A program made the position numbers and the translations under genes. The notes under the pieces were generated by a model. That model saw only the letters and a program-made list of their open reading frames with translations. It did not search any database and was not told the origin of the DNA. Shown one piece after another: positions 45,793-54,431 of a stretch of DNA of 64,000 nucleotides. The DNA lies in the NCBI RefSeq assembly GCF_001999465.1, contig NZ_MQMF01000001.1, forward strand, positions 310,001-374,000, given 5' to 3'. The stretch comes from Fictibacillus arsenicus. Lineage in GTDB: Bacteria; Bacillota; Bacilli; Bacillales; Fictibacillaceae. The stretch's first letter is position 1, and the number at the start of each line of letters is the position of its first letter.

Positions 45793-45938
45793 ACAAATAA
45801 ATTGGGAACTGAACAAAAATGGCTGCTAACCGAACAAAAATTATCCTTAACCATACAAAAAAGAGGTTTAACCGAACAATTTCCCCTCTCTACCAAACAA
45901 AAAAATAAATTATATCCAAAAATGTCCGCCTGCAAAAG
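45793..45938. repeat. Degenerate 21-base tandem array (array 2)
   Basis: ACAA words begin at 45813, 45834, 45855, 45876 and 45897, each exactly 21 bases apart. A weaker unit lies at 45918 and one at 45793 (20 bases). Consensus unit: ACAAAAAT, six variable bases, TAACCGA. Read on the minus strand this is TCGGTTA ... ATTTTTGT, similar in layout to array 1 (CGGTAA ... TTTTTTAT). It lies between the ytkP terminator and the convergent MFS gene; no SD-linked ORF explains it. Confidence 0.75.
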
Positions 45939-46007
45939 ACACCCCGTGTAAAATGGCTGTGCTTTTTCACTGCGGTACAAATTCATCAAAGAAGGATCTA
46001 CAGTTCT

Positions 46008-47186
46008 TTAAATAGATCTGTGTACAAGAACGGGTTCTTGTTCCATTTTTGAGAGAATAATAACCATCAATAAACCTGCAAATGAAAGAACACCAAAGAA
46101 CAGGTACGTATAAAAGATGGAGTATTTATCAAAAATTATTCCTCCAACAAACGTGCAGAACCAAGAACCTAGTCCGTTCCCCACGGCTGAATATAATGAG
46201 ACAGCAGTCGCTCTTACTTCACTAGGCGTATACATTCGTACATACTCCATAGCTGCTGGAATGAATAGACCAACAGAAAACCCTTGTGCAATTGTTGTAG
46301 CTAATACTACCGGAAAAGAGGGTTCGAAAAAGTAGAACGTCCAACGTACAGCAGAGACTGCTGCTGCAAACATCATGATCTGCATCATACCCCATTTTTT
46401 GATCGTAAGTCCTGCAAATTTCATAAATGGAGCTTCACTTCCTGCAGCTAATAAAAAAGCTAATCCTACCCCAGCTAAAGTGCCTCCGGTTTCTTGGATA
46501 TAAAAACCAAAATAAAAGTTATTTGCGAAAATCGGTCCAAAAACAAGGAATGTAGCTGTAAGAAAAATGATAAATGATGGCATTTTTATCAGCTTATCAA
46601 TACCCTTTTTCATATCCGTTTTTAGTGACTTATTTTCTTTTGGCATTTTAAATACAAACAAAATACACAGAATAAGAACAGCTGTAAACATATAAAATAT
46701 AACTTGTGTTCCAAAAGTTTCAGCCAGTCCTCCTGCGATATATACCGCTATCGCGAACCCTACAGCTCCGAATAGCCGATAGTTTCCATACTGCTTGTTC
46801 TCTTTTTGAACATAATTAAGCAATATACTATCTGATACAGGTACAAGAGCACTCTGCATAAATGAGAATAATATGAGCAGCAGTAAGAGCCACAAATACG
46901 AATCCAGCAATAATATACTGTATCCCAATCCAGCTGTTAATAATAAGGTTAAGCCCAGTACTGACCTCGGACGTCTGGATAAGTCGGTGATTATCCCCCA
47001 AAGCGGTTGTGCAAATATCATTACTACTGGACTGATTGACATCAATGTACCGATTTCTGTCCCGCTAAGTCCCACTTCTTCTTTAAAATAAACACCCAAT
47101 AAAGGAAATAAACTTCCAAGACCAAAAAAGAAAAGCAAATAAAATCCTTTTAGACTAATTGAGGTTTGATCAAAAGTTTTGTTCAT
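46008..47186 (-). CDS. MFS transporter (MFS_1-like / nucleoside- or sugar-porter type)
   Basis: 392 aa, 12 predicted membrane helices. The N-half has the loop GTLMSISPVVMIFAQPLWGIITDLS, and the second half repeats an A-like loop (FIPAAMEYVRMYTPSEVRATAVSLYSAVG). The pattern is that of the MFS_1-like/3-phenylpropionate-porter group, with its conserved Pro- and Gly-rich helix 1-2. Substrate unknown. ATG at 47186 with SD GAGGGAA, 25 bases after pepV; probably co-transcribed with the channel and pepV. Confidence 0.82.
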   Translation of the reverse strand: MNKTFDQTSISLKGFYLLFFFGLGSLFPLLGVYFKEEVGLSGTEIGTLMSISPVVMIFAQPLWGIITDLSRRPRSVLGLTLLLTAGLGYSILLLDSYLWLLLLLILFSFMQSALVPVSDSILLNYVQKENKQYGNYRLFGAVGFAIAVYIAGGLAETFGTQVIFYMFTAVLILCILFVFKMPKENKSLKTDMKKGIDKLIKMPSFIIFLTATFLVFGPIFANNFYFGFYIQETGGTLAGVGLAFLLAAGSEAPFMKFAGLTIKKWGMMQIMMFAAAVSAVRWTFYFFEPSFPVVLATTIAQGFSVGLFIPAAMEYVRMYTPSEVRATAVSLYSAVGNGLGSWFCTFVGGIIFDKYSIFYTYLFFGVLSFAGLLMVIILSKMEQEPVLVHRSI

Positions 47187-47211
47187 GATGATTCCCTCTT
47201 CTCTTTCTTAC

Positions 47212-48612
47212 CTATTTTGCCAGCTCATAAATAGCTTGAGCGTAAATAGCTGAAGCACGCAATAAATCTTCAATATACATATACTCATCTTTTTGGTGAG
47301 CCACATCTTCTCTGCCTGGGAACAATGCACCGAAAGCAACTCCAGTATTAAGCGATCTGGCATAAGTGCCTCCTCCGATTGCAATCAATTCACCTTTTTC
47401 GCCAGTCTGTTCTTCGTATACTTTTTGCAGTGTATTAATCAGAGGGTGTTTATCATCAACATAATTTGGAGGATTATTTTCGATGATCCTGAGATCCCAA
47501 CTATGATCCTTCGCTCTCTTAAATAGGGTCTCTTCAATCTGTTCACTGTTATGTGTAACCGGATAACGGATGTTCATTCCAATTTTGCCGCCTTCAGAAT
47601 TAAACTTCATAACTCCGGCATTTACAGTTAATTTACCGCTGGCTTCATCCTCAGCTGCAATTCCTAGCTTATTGCCTGTATGTTCTCCTGTTACCGCCTC
47701 GAGCAGGGATAAAAACGCTTTTCCATGACCAGCAAAAGCATATCCGTTCAAAAATTCTGCAAGCTCTAAGCCTGCATTAATCCCGATTTCCGGGGTGCTG
47801 CCATGCGCAGATTTTCCTTCTGTCTTTAGTGTTAATTCCCCGTTTTCAATAAAAGAATTATATTGAATTCCCTTATTTTCTGCATAACTAGCAAATGCTT
47901 TTTCGATATTTTCTAGATCGGTTCCATTTATTTTCGCAACAGCACGATCCGGAACCATGTTTAAACGCTGACCAGATTCGAATAACGTGAGCTGAAGGCC
48001 ATCTCGGTTTGCGCTACCTTCAGATAAGGTGAATTCAACATCAAAGATACCTTTTTCGGCATTAATGATTGGAAAATCTGCATCAGGAGCAAATCCGAAA
48101 TCAGGCATTTCTTCATTTTTAAAATAATGTCTTACACATTGCCAATTGCTCTCTTCATCACAGCCTATTATCATACGAACTCTTTTCGATAAAGGAAGAT
48201 TTAATTCTTGTATAATCTTCATAGCATAAAAAGCAGCCATCGTTGGACCTTTGTCATCGATTGCGCCCCTTGCAAAAATCTTTCCGTCTTTTATTTCAGC
48301 TCCAAAAGGATCGACCGTCCATCCTTCCCCTGCAGGCACAACGTCCACATGGCAAAGAATACCGACCAATTCTTCTCCGCTTCCTATTTCCAAGTGTCCC
48401 GCATATCCATCAACATCTTTGGCTGACATGCCAGTTTCTTTTCCTAGGTCCAGTAAGTACATTAATGCCTGATGAATTTCTGGACCAAACGGAGCTTCTT
48501 TTGTTCCTTTCGTTTCATCCAAGATACTCGGAATTATTAAAAGACCTTTTGTATCTTCCATAAGCTGCTCTTTTCTTTTTTCCACTTCTTCTGTCCAATT
48601 AATATTTGACAC
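47212..48612 (-). CDS. pepV: Dipeptidase PepV (M20 family)
   Basis: Zn-dependent dipeptidase, 466 aa, homologous to YtjP. Metal ligands: CHVDVVPAGEGW, AIDDKGP (bridging Asp) and CDEESNW; the lid domain insertion is at about 180-370; the C-terminal GGGTYARSLNTGVAFG holds the last His/Gly substrate loop. It hydrolyses dipeptides in the cytoplasm. The start is GTG at 48612 with SD AAAGGGTG. 24 bases after the channel gene. Confidence 0.93.
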   Translation of the reverse strand: MSNINWTEEVEKRKEQLMEDTKGLLIIPSILDETKGTKEAPFGPEIHQALMYLLDLGKETGMSAKDVDGYAGHLEIGSGEELVGILCHVDVVPAGEGWTVDPFGAEIKDGKIFARGAIDDKGPTMAAFYAMKIIQELNLPLSKRVRMIIGCDEESNWQCVRHYFKNEEMPDFGFAPDADFPIINAEKGIFDVEFTLSEGSANRDGLQLTLFESGQRLNMVPDRAVAKINGTDLENIEKAFASYAENKGIQYNSFIENGELTLKTEGKSAHGSTPEIGINAGLELAEFLNGYAFAGHGKAFLSLLEAVTGEHTGNKLGIAAEDEASGKLTVNAGVMKFNSEGGKIGMNIRYPVTHNSEQIEETLFKRAKDHSWDLRIIENNPPNYVDDKHPLINTLQKVYEEQTGEKGELIAIGGGTYARSLNTGVAFGALFPGREDVAHQKDEYMYIEDLLRASAIYAQAIYELAK

Positions 48613-48636
48613 GCGTTACACCCTTTCAAATAGAGT

Positions 48637-49641
48637 CTAAGTGAGAGATTCGTACACTTCTTTACTGCAAATTATATAAAGTCTTGCATCTTCACGGATA
48701 GGTTCATTTAATTTTTTATTTATACCTAAATCACTACCATCAGAGATCAATGTGGCCCCTTCCTTCAAAAGGCCTTCAAAAGCATCTTTATATGTCTTCC
48801 ACTCACCTTTTTTTCTTACTTCAAAAAGGTTTTCGCCCTCTTTATATGACAAAAGCTGTGTATAAATTTCAGTAATGCCTCTTGAGAAGGCCGAGCGTAC
48901 AGCCATTCGAGAAACGGTTTCGTGACTCAAAACAAACTCATCAACTTTAGCATGCCTGAAATTTTTAATATTTTCCTCTTTTTTTATCTCAACGGTACTA
49001 TGTATTTGTTGATTAAGCCGCTCAACCGATGTTACTACCAATAGCGTTTTCCCATCTGCCAAAGCAGAATCTTGGATAGAATCATCTGAGAAGACAAGAA
49101 CGGATTGAGCATCGTTAATATTTGCCTGCAGCAGTACAGATTCACTTGAAGGATCGCCTTGTATGTAATGTACATTTTTATGTGTTATAGGAGTTACATT
49201 TAATTGATCGATAAGAACGATGTCTAATTCCGGGTGAGTTTCAATAATCTCAGAAATCGCATATTTTGCCTTCTCAGACCACCCAATAATAACAAAATGA
49301 CCTTTTCCTTTAAAGTTCAACCTTCCTTCCTCCTTACGTTTCCGGTGAGCTCCTAAAGCTTCAACCAATTTTCCAATCGCCAAGCCCGCTATGCCAATTC
49401 CAATCAAAAAAATAAAAATTGCGTAAATTCTTCCAGCTACACTTACCGGATAGAAATCCCCGTACCCAACAGTCGTAACGGTTGTCATTACATACCACAA
49501 AGCATCAAACCATCCAGGGAATGTTTCCGGTTCTAATATGCGCATAACAATTGAAGAAATAATGACGATAAAAAAAGTAAAGGAGAAAATTCCTAGTTTG
49601 TTTACAACTAGCTGCTTGAAAAATTTTTGCAAGATATACAC
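48637..49641 (-). CDS. Potassium channel with RCK/TrkA-N domain
   Basis: 334 aa. Two transmembrane helices (about 16-36 and 70-90) flank a pore loop with the K+ filter TTVGYGD. A cytoplasmic RCK domain starts with a modified Rossmann motif (GHFVIIGWSEKAKYAISE), then a C-terminal RCK2 lobe. Layout is MthK/YugO-like. It should form a ligand-gated tetrameric K+ channel in the cell membrane. The start is GTG at 49641 directly behind GGAGGGAGATAT. First of three collinear genes. Confidence 0.93.
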   Translation of the reverse strand: MYILQKFFKQLVVNKLGIFSFTFFIVIISSIVMRILEPETFPGWFDALWYVMTTVTTVGYGDFYPVSVAGRIYAIFIFLIGIGIAGLAIGKLVEALGAHRKRKEEGRLNFKGKGHFVIIGWSEKAKYAISEIIETHPELDIVLIDQLNVTPITHKNVHYIQGDPSSESVLLQANINDAQSVLVFSDDSIQDSALADGKTLLVVTSVERLNQQIHSTVEIKKEENIKNFRHAKVDEFVLSHETVSRMAVRSAFSRGITEIYTQLLSYKEGENLFEVRKKGEWKTYKDAFEGLLKEGATLISDGSDLGINKKLNEPIREDARLYIICSKEVYESLT

Positions 49642-49746
49642 ATATCTCCCTCCGAACTCTAAACGGTATTTATAACTTTTTCATTGTACCTTATATCATT
49701 CTTTTTTGTTATCGTTCTTTTTCAAAGTATTGGAAAATAAACAACA

Positions 49747-49774
49747 TTGACATTTTCGGATTTTCGTGTATAAT
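49747..49774 (+). promoter_or_regulatory. Consensus SigA promoter of the small RNA gene
   Basis: TTGACA (49747-49752), 16 bases, TATAAT (49769-49774). Both hexamers are perfect, the strongest promoter in the window. Confidence 0.85.
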
Positions 49775-49781
49775 GATGCGT

Positions 49782-49950
49782 AAATGGGAGGTGTGGTGTG
49801 TTACCTGTACTGACAAATATTCCTTAAATGAGGATTATATGTTCGTTATAAGGTTTTGCTGCATAGCCGCACAGACATCTTTTTGAACTCACACATTATT
49901 AACAATTGGCTTACGCAGCGAAGAAACCGATATGGATTCTTCGCTTTTTT
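49782..49950 (+). ncRNA. Small untranslated RNA, about 169 nt (6S-like candidate)
   Basis: A perfect promoter and an intrinsic terminator bracket ~169 bases without a coding frame or SD-start pair. The folded outline I can draw has GTGTGTT (49796-49802) pairing with AACTCACAC (49886-49894), enclosing two hairpins: TCCTTAAATGAGGA (49821-49834), and a longer one with TGCTGCATAGCCGCA at its tip (49857-49871). A terminator hairpin follows. A long closing helix with an open centre is reminiscent of 6S RNA, but I cannot confirm that family. Confidence 0.65.
49918..49950 (+). terminator. Terminator of the small RNA gene
   Basis: GCGAAGAA ... TTCTTCGC perfect stem, then six T residues. Confidence 0.9.
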
Positions 49951-50103
49951 ATATGGTTCTGAAAATCTTCACTAAGAACAGAGCTTTTTTAAAAGGATGG
50001 GTCTTACGAATTAAAGAGATTGTAACCTAACGTTCATACTTCATTAACTTTTGATTGCTATCATATAGTATGTTAACAACTAACTTAAACAAGGAGTGGT
50101 TTT

Positions 50104-50322
50104 TTGAGTCCTTCAACTGACAGAATGTTGAATCGTGTGAAAGCCCTGTATTTGTTTATACGCAAGAAAGGTACTGTAACAACACGAGAATTAGTTGAAG
50201 AATTTGGAACTACGCAGCGAACAATTCAGAGGGATTTGAATGTACTTTCTTATAACAATTTAGTAACAAGTCCTGCCCGCGGAATGTGGGAAACAACAGC
50301 AAAAAAAGTAAAAGTATCATAA
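50104..50322 (+). CDS. ytzE: DeoR-type HTH protein YtzE
   Basis: 72 aa, consisting almost only of a winged helix-turn-helix: RVKALYLFIRKKGTVTTRELVEEF, then the recognition helix region TTQRTIQRDLNVL. It lacks the sugar-phosphate sensor domain of full DeoR repressors. Targets unknown. The start is TTG at 50104, five bases after AAGGAGTGG. In B. subtilis ytzE also neighbours ytjP/pepV. Confidence 0.9.
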   Translation: MSPSTDRMLNRVKALYLFIRKKGTVTTRELVEEFGTTQRTIQRDLNVLSYNNLVTSPARGMWETTAKKVKVS

Positions 50323-50354
50323 ACAAATCAGTATCATATATGGATAAGCATAAG

Positions 50355-50389
50355 AAAAGTTCCCGCTGAATGAGTGCGGGAACTTTTTT
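50355..50389 (+). terminator. ytzE terminator
   Basis: AAAAGTTCCCGC ... GCGGGAACTTTT perfect 12-bp stem followed by T residues. Confidence 0.92.
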
Positions 50390-50407
50390 GTTTCTTTTAT
50401 TTGTTCA

Positions 50408-50582
50408 TTTCTAAAATATTATGGCTTTTAGGTTATTTTTCATTCTCTTCATTTTCAAGTTGGTTAGAACGTAAGGTGTGAGACTCCTTAAGGCGCAAAG
50501 CGTGAGGAGGCTCACCGCACGCCCCCCGGAAAGCGAGCAGCCTGGAGCGGAAATTAACCACTTTCAAGAGCTACAAAGTTTG
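50408..50582 (+). repeat. Palindromic interspersed element, copy E (deleted short class)
   Basis: Core 50457-50572: AAGTTGGTTAGAACGTAAGGTGTGAGACTCC, then a direct jump to GGAGGCTCACCGCACGCCC and CGGAAAGCGAGC..GGAGCGGAAATTAACCACTTTC. The GCGGGA...GGTGAGACTCC middle of copies A and B is missing. Left flank TTTCTAAAATATT; right flank CTACAAAGTTT. It fills the convergent gap between ytzE and the PRC-barrel gene. Confidence 0.8.
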
Positions 50583-50599
50583 CAAAACAGCCCTTTTAT

Positions 50600-51229
50600 T
50601 TATAACTCTTCAGGTGTATTTTTGAGAAGCAAATCAGGAGTACGTTCTATTTTCCACTCTTGTGTTTTCCAATCTGGCTGTCCTGTAATCGGCATATATT
50701 TTTCGTCGTGGCCTAATAAACTTTTCCAGAATCCTTCAGAAAGGACAAAACCAACAGCCTGTTTTCTTTCAGTATCCATGACAAGATCTTTAATCTTCCC
50801 AACTTTTTCACCACTCTGGTCAATTACTGGCCAATCCTTCACCGCAAGATAAGAATAGCATTCAATCGGTTCTTCCTTTTGCCGTTCATTACCCTCAAAC
50901 ACAAGCTTATCTTCATGAATGTCTACGATCTGGTGCCAAGGAATAAAGTAAGTTTCTTTAACCTCGCTATAATTCGTTTCGGTATAAGCACTCCCGGTCA
51001 TAGGTGTGTTTTGTGTTCCAATACCTGATGTTGCCGCAACAACAGATTCCATATGCCGGTCGGCTGGCATCTCTTCACGTTCAGGACTTCTGTTTTCAAT
51101 TGTAAAAGTAAAATAACATAAACGATGATCATACATGTTGAAAAGAATATCGTTTACTTTATGTTCATCAAGAGGAGCAGCATCATGTTCAGCTTTTGCA
51201 CCAATTATTTTTTCAGCATATAACCTCAT
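50600..51229 (-). CDS. PRC-barrel domain protein
   Basis: 209 aa with two PRC-barrel-like beta modules: residues ~1-115 (ending TYFIPWHQIVDIHEDKLVFEG) and ~125-205 (WPVIDQSGEKVGKIKDLVMDTERKQAVGFVL). The two are joined by a Thr/Asn-rich linker. PRC-barrels mediate protein or RNA contacts in RimM and sporulation proteins; here the role is unknown. ATG at 51229 with SD AAGGAGGATG. Same strand as the rsuA-type gene, 42 bases downstream of it. Confidence 0.78.
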   Translation of the reverse strand: MRLYAEKIIGAKAEHDAAPLDEHKVNDILFNMYDHRLCYFTFTIENRSPEREEMPADRHMESVVAATSGIGTQNTPMTGSAYTETNYSEVKETYFIPWHQIVDIHEDKLVFEGNERQKEEPIECYSYLAVKDWPVIDQSGEKVGKIKDLVMDTERKQAVGFVLSEGFWKSLLGHDEKYMPITGQPDWKTQEWKIERTPDLLLKNTPEEL

Positions 51230-51271
51230 TAGGAATCATCCTCCTTTTTATTGGAAGATACCCCTTATAAT

Positions 51272-52000
51272 TTATTCAAAAACATTCTCTCTTTCAGAAA
51301 GCAGAGAGAGTTCTTCATCCGTTAACTCTCTATATGTCCCTATTGGCAATGTTTCATCAAGTTTTAAGTTACCCATTTGGACCCTTTGAAGATATGTGAC
51401 TTTTCTGTCCACCGCTTCAAACATTCTTTTTACTTGATGAAATTTCCCTTCTGTAATGGTTAAGTAGATTTCTGATTCATCCATTGAGTTCTGAACAATT
51501 TTTAATTTTGCAGGCTGCGTATGGTAGCCATCATCTAAAACAATACCTTCTTTAAATTTTTCATAAGTATGTTCAGGAATAGATCCATTTATTTTTGCAA
51601 AATATGTTTTAGGTACATGTTTTTTAGGTGAAAGCAGTGAATGTGCCAGCTGGCCATCATTCGTTAAAATTAGAAGTCCTTCTGTATCCTTGTCCAATCT
51701 CCCAACAGGAAACGGCTCAAAGCCTTGATCCTCCAGTTCTAATAGATCGATTACTGTTTCATGCCTTGAATCTTCAGTAGCAGATATAACACCATGCGGT
51801 TTATTCATCATTAAGTAAATAAATTCTTTGTAAATTACTTCTTCACCATGCACGACTACAAGATCTTTATCAGGATTGGCTTGAGTTTTCGGATCTTTAA
51901 TTACAGTTCCATTCAATGTAACTGCACCAGATTTTAATAATTGTTTCACTTCTTTTCTGCTTCCAAATCCTGTATTGGAAAGCCATTTATCAATTCTCAT
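51272..52000 (-). CDS. ytzG: 16S rRNA pseudouridine synthase, RsuA family (YtzG)
   Basis: 242 aa. An N-terminal S4 domain (MRIDKWLSNTGFGSRKEVKQLLKSG) precedes the RsuA/RluB catalytic domain with the active Asp in GRLDKDTEGLLILTNDG and EGKFHQVKRMF. It should isomerise a uridine of 16S rRNA (U516-type). ATG at 52000 with SD GGAGG. In B. subtilis the gene also lies close to ytgP. Confidence 0.92.
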   Translation of the reverse strand: MRIDKWLSNTGFGSRKEVKQLLKSGAVTLNGTVIKDPKTQANPDKDLVVVHGEEVIYKEFIYLMMNKPHGVISATEDSRHETVIDLLELEDQGFEPFPVGRLDKDTEGLLILTNDGQLAHSLLSPKKHVPKTYFAKINGSIPEHTYEKFKEGIVLDDGYHTQPAKLKIVQNSMDESEIYLTITEGKFHQVKRMFEAVDRKVTYLQRVQMGNLKLDETLPIGTYRELTDEELSLLSERENVFE

Positions 52001-52100
52001 AAGAACCTCCTGTTATATGATCTATTCTTCCTATATTATTGTAAAAAATTGATTTAATTTTATATAAACGGGGTAATTTAGTACTATAGGAGGAATTGGA

Positions 52101-52538
52101 ATGAAAAGGAAAATAGGTCTTCTAGCAACTGCACGGAAAAAAGCTTCAAACCCTTCGGCAGCTATAGATTTATACATAAGCCCGTTATTCGTTAAGTCCG
52201 TTCAATACGCACAGAATCAATATGATGATTTCTACTTTTATAGTGCAAAAGAAGGACTTTTAACGAAAGATCAATACATTGAACCATATAATGTGTCCAT
52301 CAAAAATTTATCCACTTCTGAAAAAAGGGAGTGGGCAGATCAAGTAATTACTTCTTTAGAACAGCATGTTAAACCTTCTCAATGCAGAATCTTCATTCAT
52401 GGCGGCTGGGTATACCGGGAGTATCTTCAGCCAGCATTAGAAAAAGCCGGTTTTGAATACGAAGTGCCGCTTGAAGGCTACAGCATTGGCAATCAGCTTA
52501 AGTGGTACGACGAACAACAGCAAGAGGTAAATAAATAA
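52101..52538 (+). CDS. DUF6884-like protein
   Basis: 145 aa, cytoplasmic. LLATARKKASNPSAAIDLYISPLFVKSVQYA and FYFYSAKEGLLTKDQYIEPYN match the DUF6884 pattern as I remember it, a fold linked to nucleotide-hypermodification or queuine-like enzymes. The C-terminus has HGGWVYREYLQPALEKAG. Function unknown. ATG at 52101 with SD AGGAGGAA. It lies between the divergent rsuA-type gene and convergent ytgP. Confidence 0.75.
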   Translation: MKRKIGLLATARKKASNPSAAIDLYISPLFVKSVQYAQNQYDDFYFYSAKEGLLTKDQYIEPYNVSIKNLSTSEKREWADQVITSLEQHVKPSQCRIFIHGGWVYREYLQPALEKAGFEYEVPLEGYSIGNQLKWYDEQQQEVNK

Positions 52539-52554
52539 TAGTATTATTCAAGGG

Positions 52555-52584
52555 AAAAGAAGGCTGCATCAGCCTTCTTTTTTG
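52555..52584. terminator. Shared terminator, DUF6884 gene / ytgP
   Basis: AAGAAGGCTG CAT CAGCCTTCTT hairpin with a T6 run on the plus strand and T-rich flank on the minus strand; ytgP stops 7 bases away. Confidence 0.88.
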
Positions 52585-52590
52585 TTATCC

Positions 52591-54195
52591 TTATTTCCTT
52601 CGTTTAAGAAATCGTATCCGGTCTCCTAAAATAATTGTAAGCAGTCCTGAACGGTAACTTAGGAAGAGGTATACCGCTCCTCCCGTAAGAATTCCCACTG
52701 TCAGTTCTATTATAGTATCCAGCCTTGTTACAGGCTTTCCTAAAAGTGACGTTATCACAACAACTGCGATCGACATGATTACGATAAATACTGTCATTAA
52801 GACCGTTCTTCGATAAACCCATTTAAATGAAAATCCGCTGTATTTTTTGATGATATACAGGTTAAACAATATAGATAAGGTATATCCGATATTAGTTGCG
52901 ATGATTGATCCTGTTCCGGCAAATACTAGTAGAAGAGGTTTGTTAAGCAGCAGTTTAGCTAAAAAACCAACGCTTAAGCTAATAAAGGCAAAACGCTGCT
53001 GGTTCAAACCTTGTAAAATTGCTGCTGTCACAGTAAATAACGCAAACCAAATTGCTGTAGGCGCATACCACCTAAGGTAGAAACCTCCCGTTTCCATTGA
53101 TGGCAGGCCAAACAGTGCTCCATATGCAGGATATGCCAGCACAGCTAGACCAATTGCTGCTGGTGCTGTTAAAAACAATACCATCTGAAATGTTTGGGTG
53201 ATCTGTTTATGCAATAGATCTTGATTGTTTTGTGTAAATGATTTAGTGATGACAGGAATCAAAGTCAGTGCAAGTGCAGTAGCAAGAGATACAGGAATCA
53301 TCACCAGCTTATGTGCGATCTGTGTGATAATCGCGAAAACAGACTCTGATTCTTCTTGTGTATAACCATAGTCTGATAGTGTATTTATAATTGTAAATTG
53401 ATCAACCATTTGATACAGCGGTATAGCAAGACCTACCGCTATAAAAGGGATCGCATATTTAATCGTTTCTAAATAAATATCTTTTAATGAAATATCTGCA
53501 ACAGGTTTGCTGTTATCATACATTTTTTGCAGATGGGGCTTTCTTTTTGCCCAATACCAGATTAAGACAATAAGCCCTGCAACAGCACCGAGTGTTGCGG
53601 CAAATGTAGACAAAGCAACAGCAGTTGTAGTCTCTCCATCTAAAATATTTATTACAATAAAGCTGGCAATAAGAATGAATAGAATTCTGACAATCTGTTC
53701 AACGACCTGCGAGACAGCTGTAGGTCCCATAGATTGAAAGCCTTGAAAATACCCGCGGATTAAACTCATGGATGGTACGATTATTAAAGCCGTACTAACC
53801 ATTCGAATAACCAAGGTTATATCTTCAATGCTATTCCCTTTTCCGCCACGTTCATCAATAATCTGATGGGCAAGTGCTGGGGCTAGCATATACAGGATAA
53901 GGAATGCTAGAAAGCCAGTTATCGTCATAACTAGCAATCCAGATTTGAGCAATCTTCTTCCTGCTGCAAAATCGCCTAAAGCATTATATTTAGAGACAAA
54001 TTTAGAAACCGCAAGTGGCAAGCCCATTGTAGAGATACTTAGTAATATCGTATATGGAATGTAAGCATAGCCGTATAAAGCCATACCTTTTTCTTCAACT
54101 AAATTGGCAAATGGAATAACAAAGATCAATCCAATAAATTTCGAGAAAAATGTAGCTGCAGATAAGATCAATGTTCCACGAAGTAATCGCGACAA
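52591..54195 (-). CDS. ytgP: MOP-superfamily flippase YtgP (polysaccharide/lipid II exporter type)
   Basis: 534 aa, about 14 transmembrane helices. Starts RLLRGTLILSAATFFSKFIGLIFVIPF, the N-terminus of PST/MurJ-like flippases, and carries SLIRGYFQGFQSMGPTAVSQVVEQIVRI in the middle. YtgP of B. subtilis belongs to the same group and has been linked to lipid II flipping and cell-wall work. The start is TTG at 54195, nine bases after AGGAGC. A hairpin (54234-54257) lies in its leader, without a T run. Confidence 0.9.
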   Translation of the reverse strand: MSRLLRGTLILSAATFFSKFIGLIFVIPFANLVEEKGMALYGYAYIPYTILLSISTMGLPLAVSKFVSKYNALGDFAAGRRLLKSGLLVMTITGFLAFLILYMLAPALAHQIIDERGGKGNSIEDITLVIRMVSTALIIVPSMSLIRGYFQGFQSMGPTAVSQVVEQIVRILFILIASFIVINILDGETTTAVALSTFAATLGAVAGLIVLIWYWAKRKPHLQKMYDNSKPVADISLKDIYLETIKYAIPFIAVGLAIPLYQMVDQFTIINTLSDYGYTQEESESVFAIITQIAHKLVMIPVSLATALALTLIPVITKSFTQNNQDLLHKQITQTFQMVLFLTAPAAIGLAVLAYPAYGALFGLPSMETGGFYLRWYAPTAIWFALFTVTAAILQGLNQQRFAFISLSVGFLAKLLLNKPLLLVFAGTGSIIATNIGYTLSILFNLYIIKKYSGFSFKWVYRRTVLMTVFIVIMSIAVVVITSLLGKPVTRLDTIIELTVGILTGGAVYLFLSYRSGLLTIILGDRIRFLKRRK

Positions 54196-54431
54196 ACTTT
54201 TTCAGCTCCTACTAAAATCAATCGAGAGATTTCCCTGACATTCTAGTGTTTGTCAGGTTTAATACATTAACTAAAAAACATTATTAGTATTGTATCACAT
54301 AAAAAGCTCGTGTAACCTCATTTAACTTTTTGCAAAAAAGTAAGGAATTGAAAATACATAGCCTTTTTTATAAAGCTGTGCTATTGTATGAAATGATTTT
54401 TAACTGAACGATCTAAGAAAGTTGGGATGTT

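Noticed and set aside
45643-45989. Frames over array 2 on both strands
   Set aside because: 21 is a multiple of three, so a periodic array easily stays open; the peptides are repeats of the DNA unit and no SD is present.
54234-54257. Hairpin in the ytgP leader as a terminator or riboswitch
   Set aside because: The stem (CCTGACA/TGTCAGG) is good, but there is no T run and no aptamer-like conserved sequence, so it is mentioned only with ytgP.
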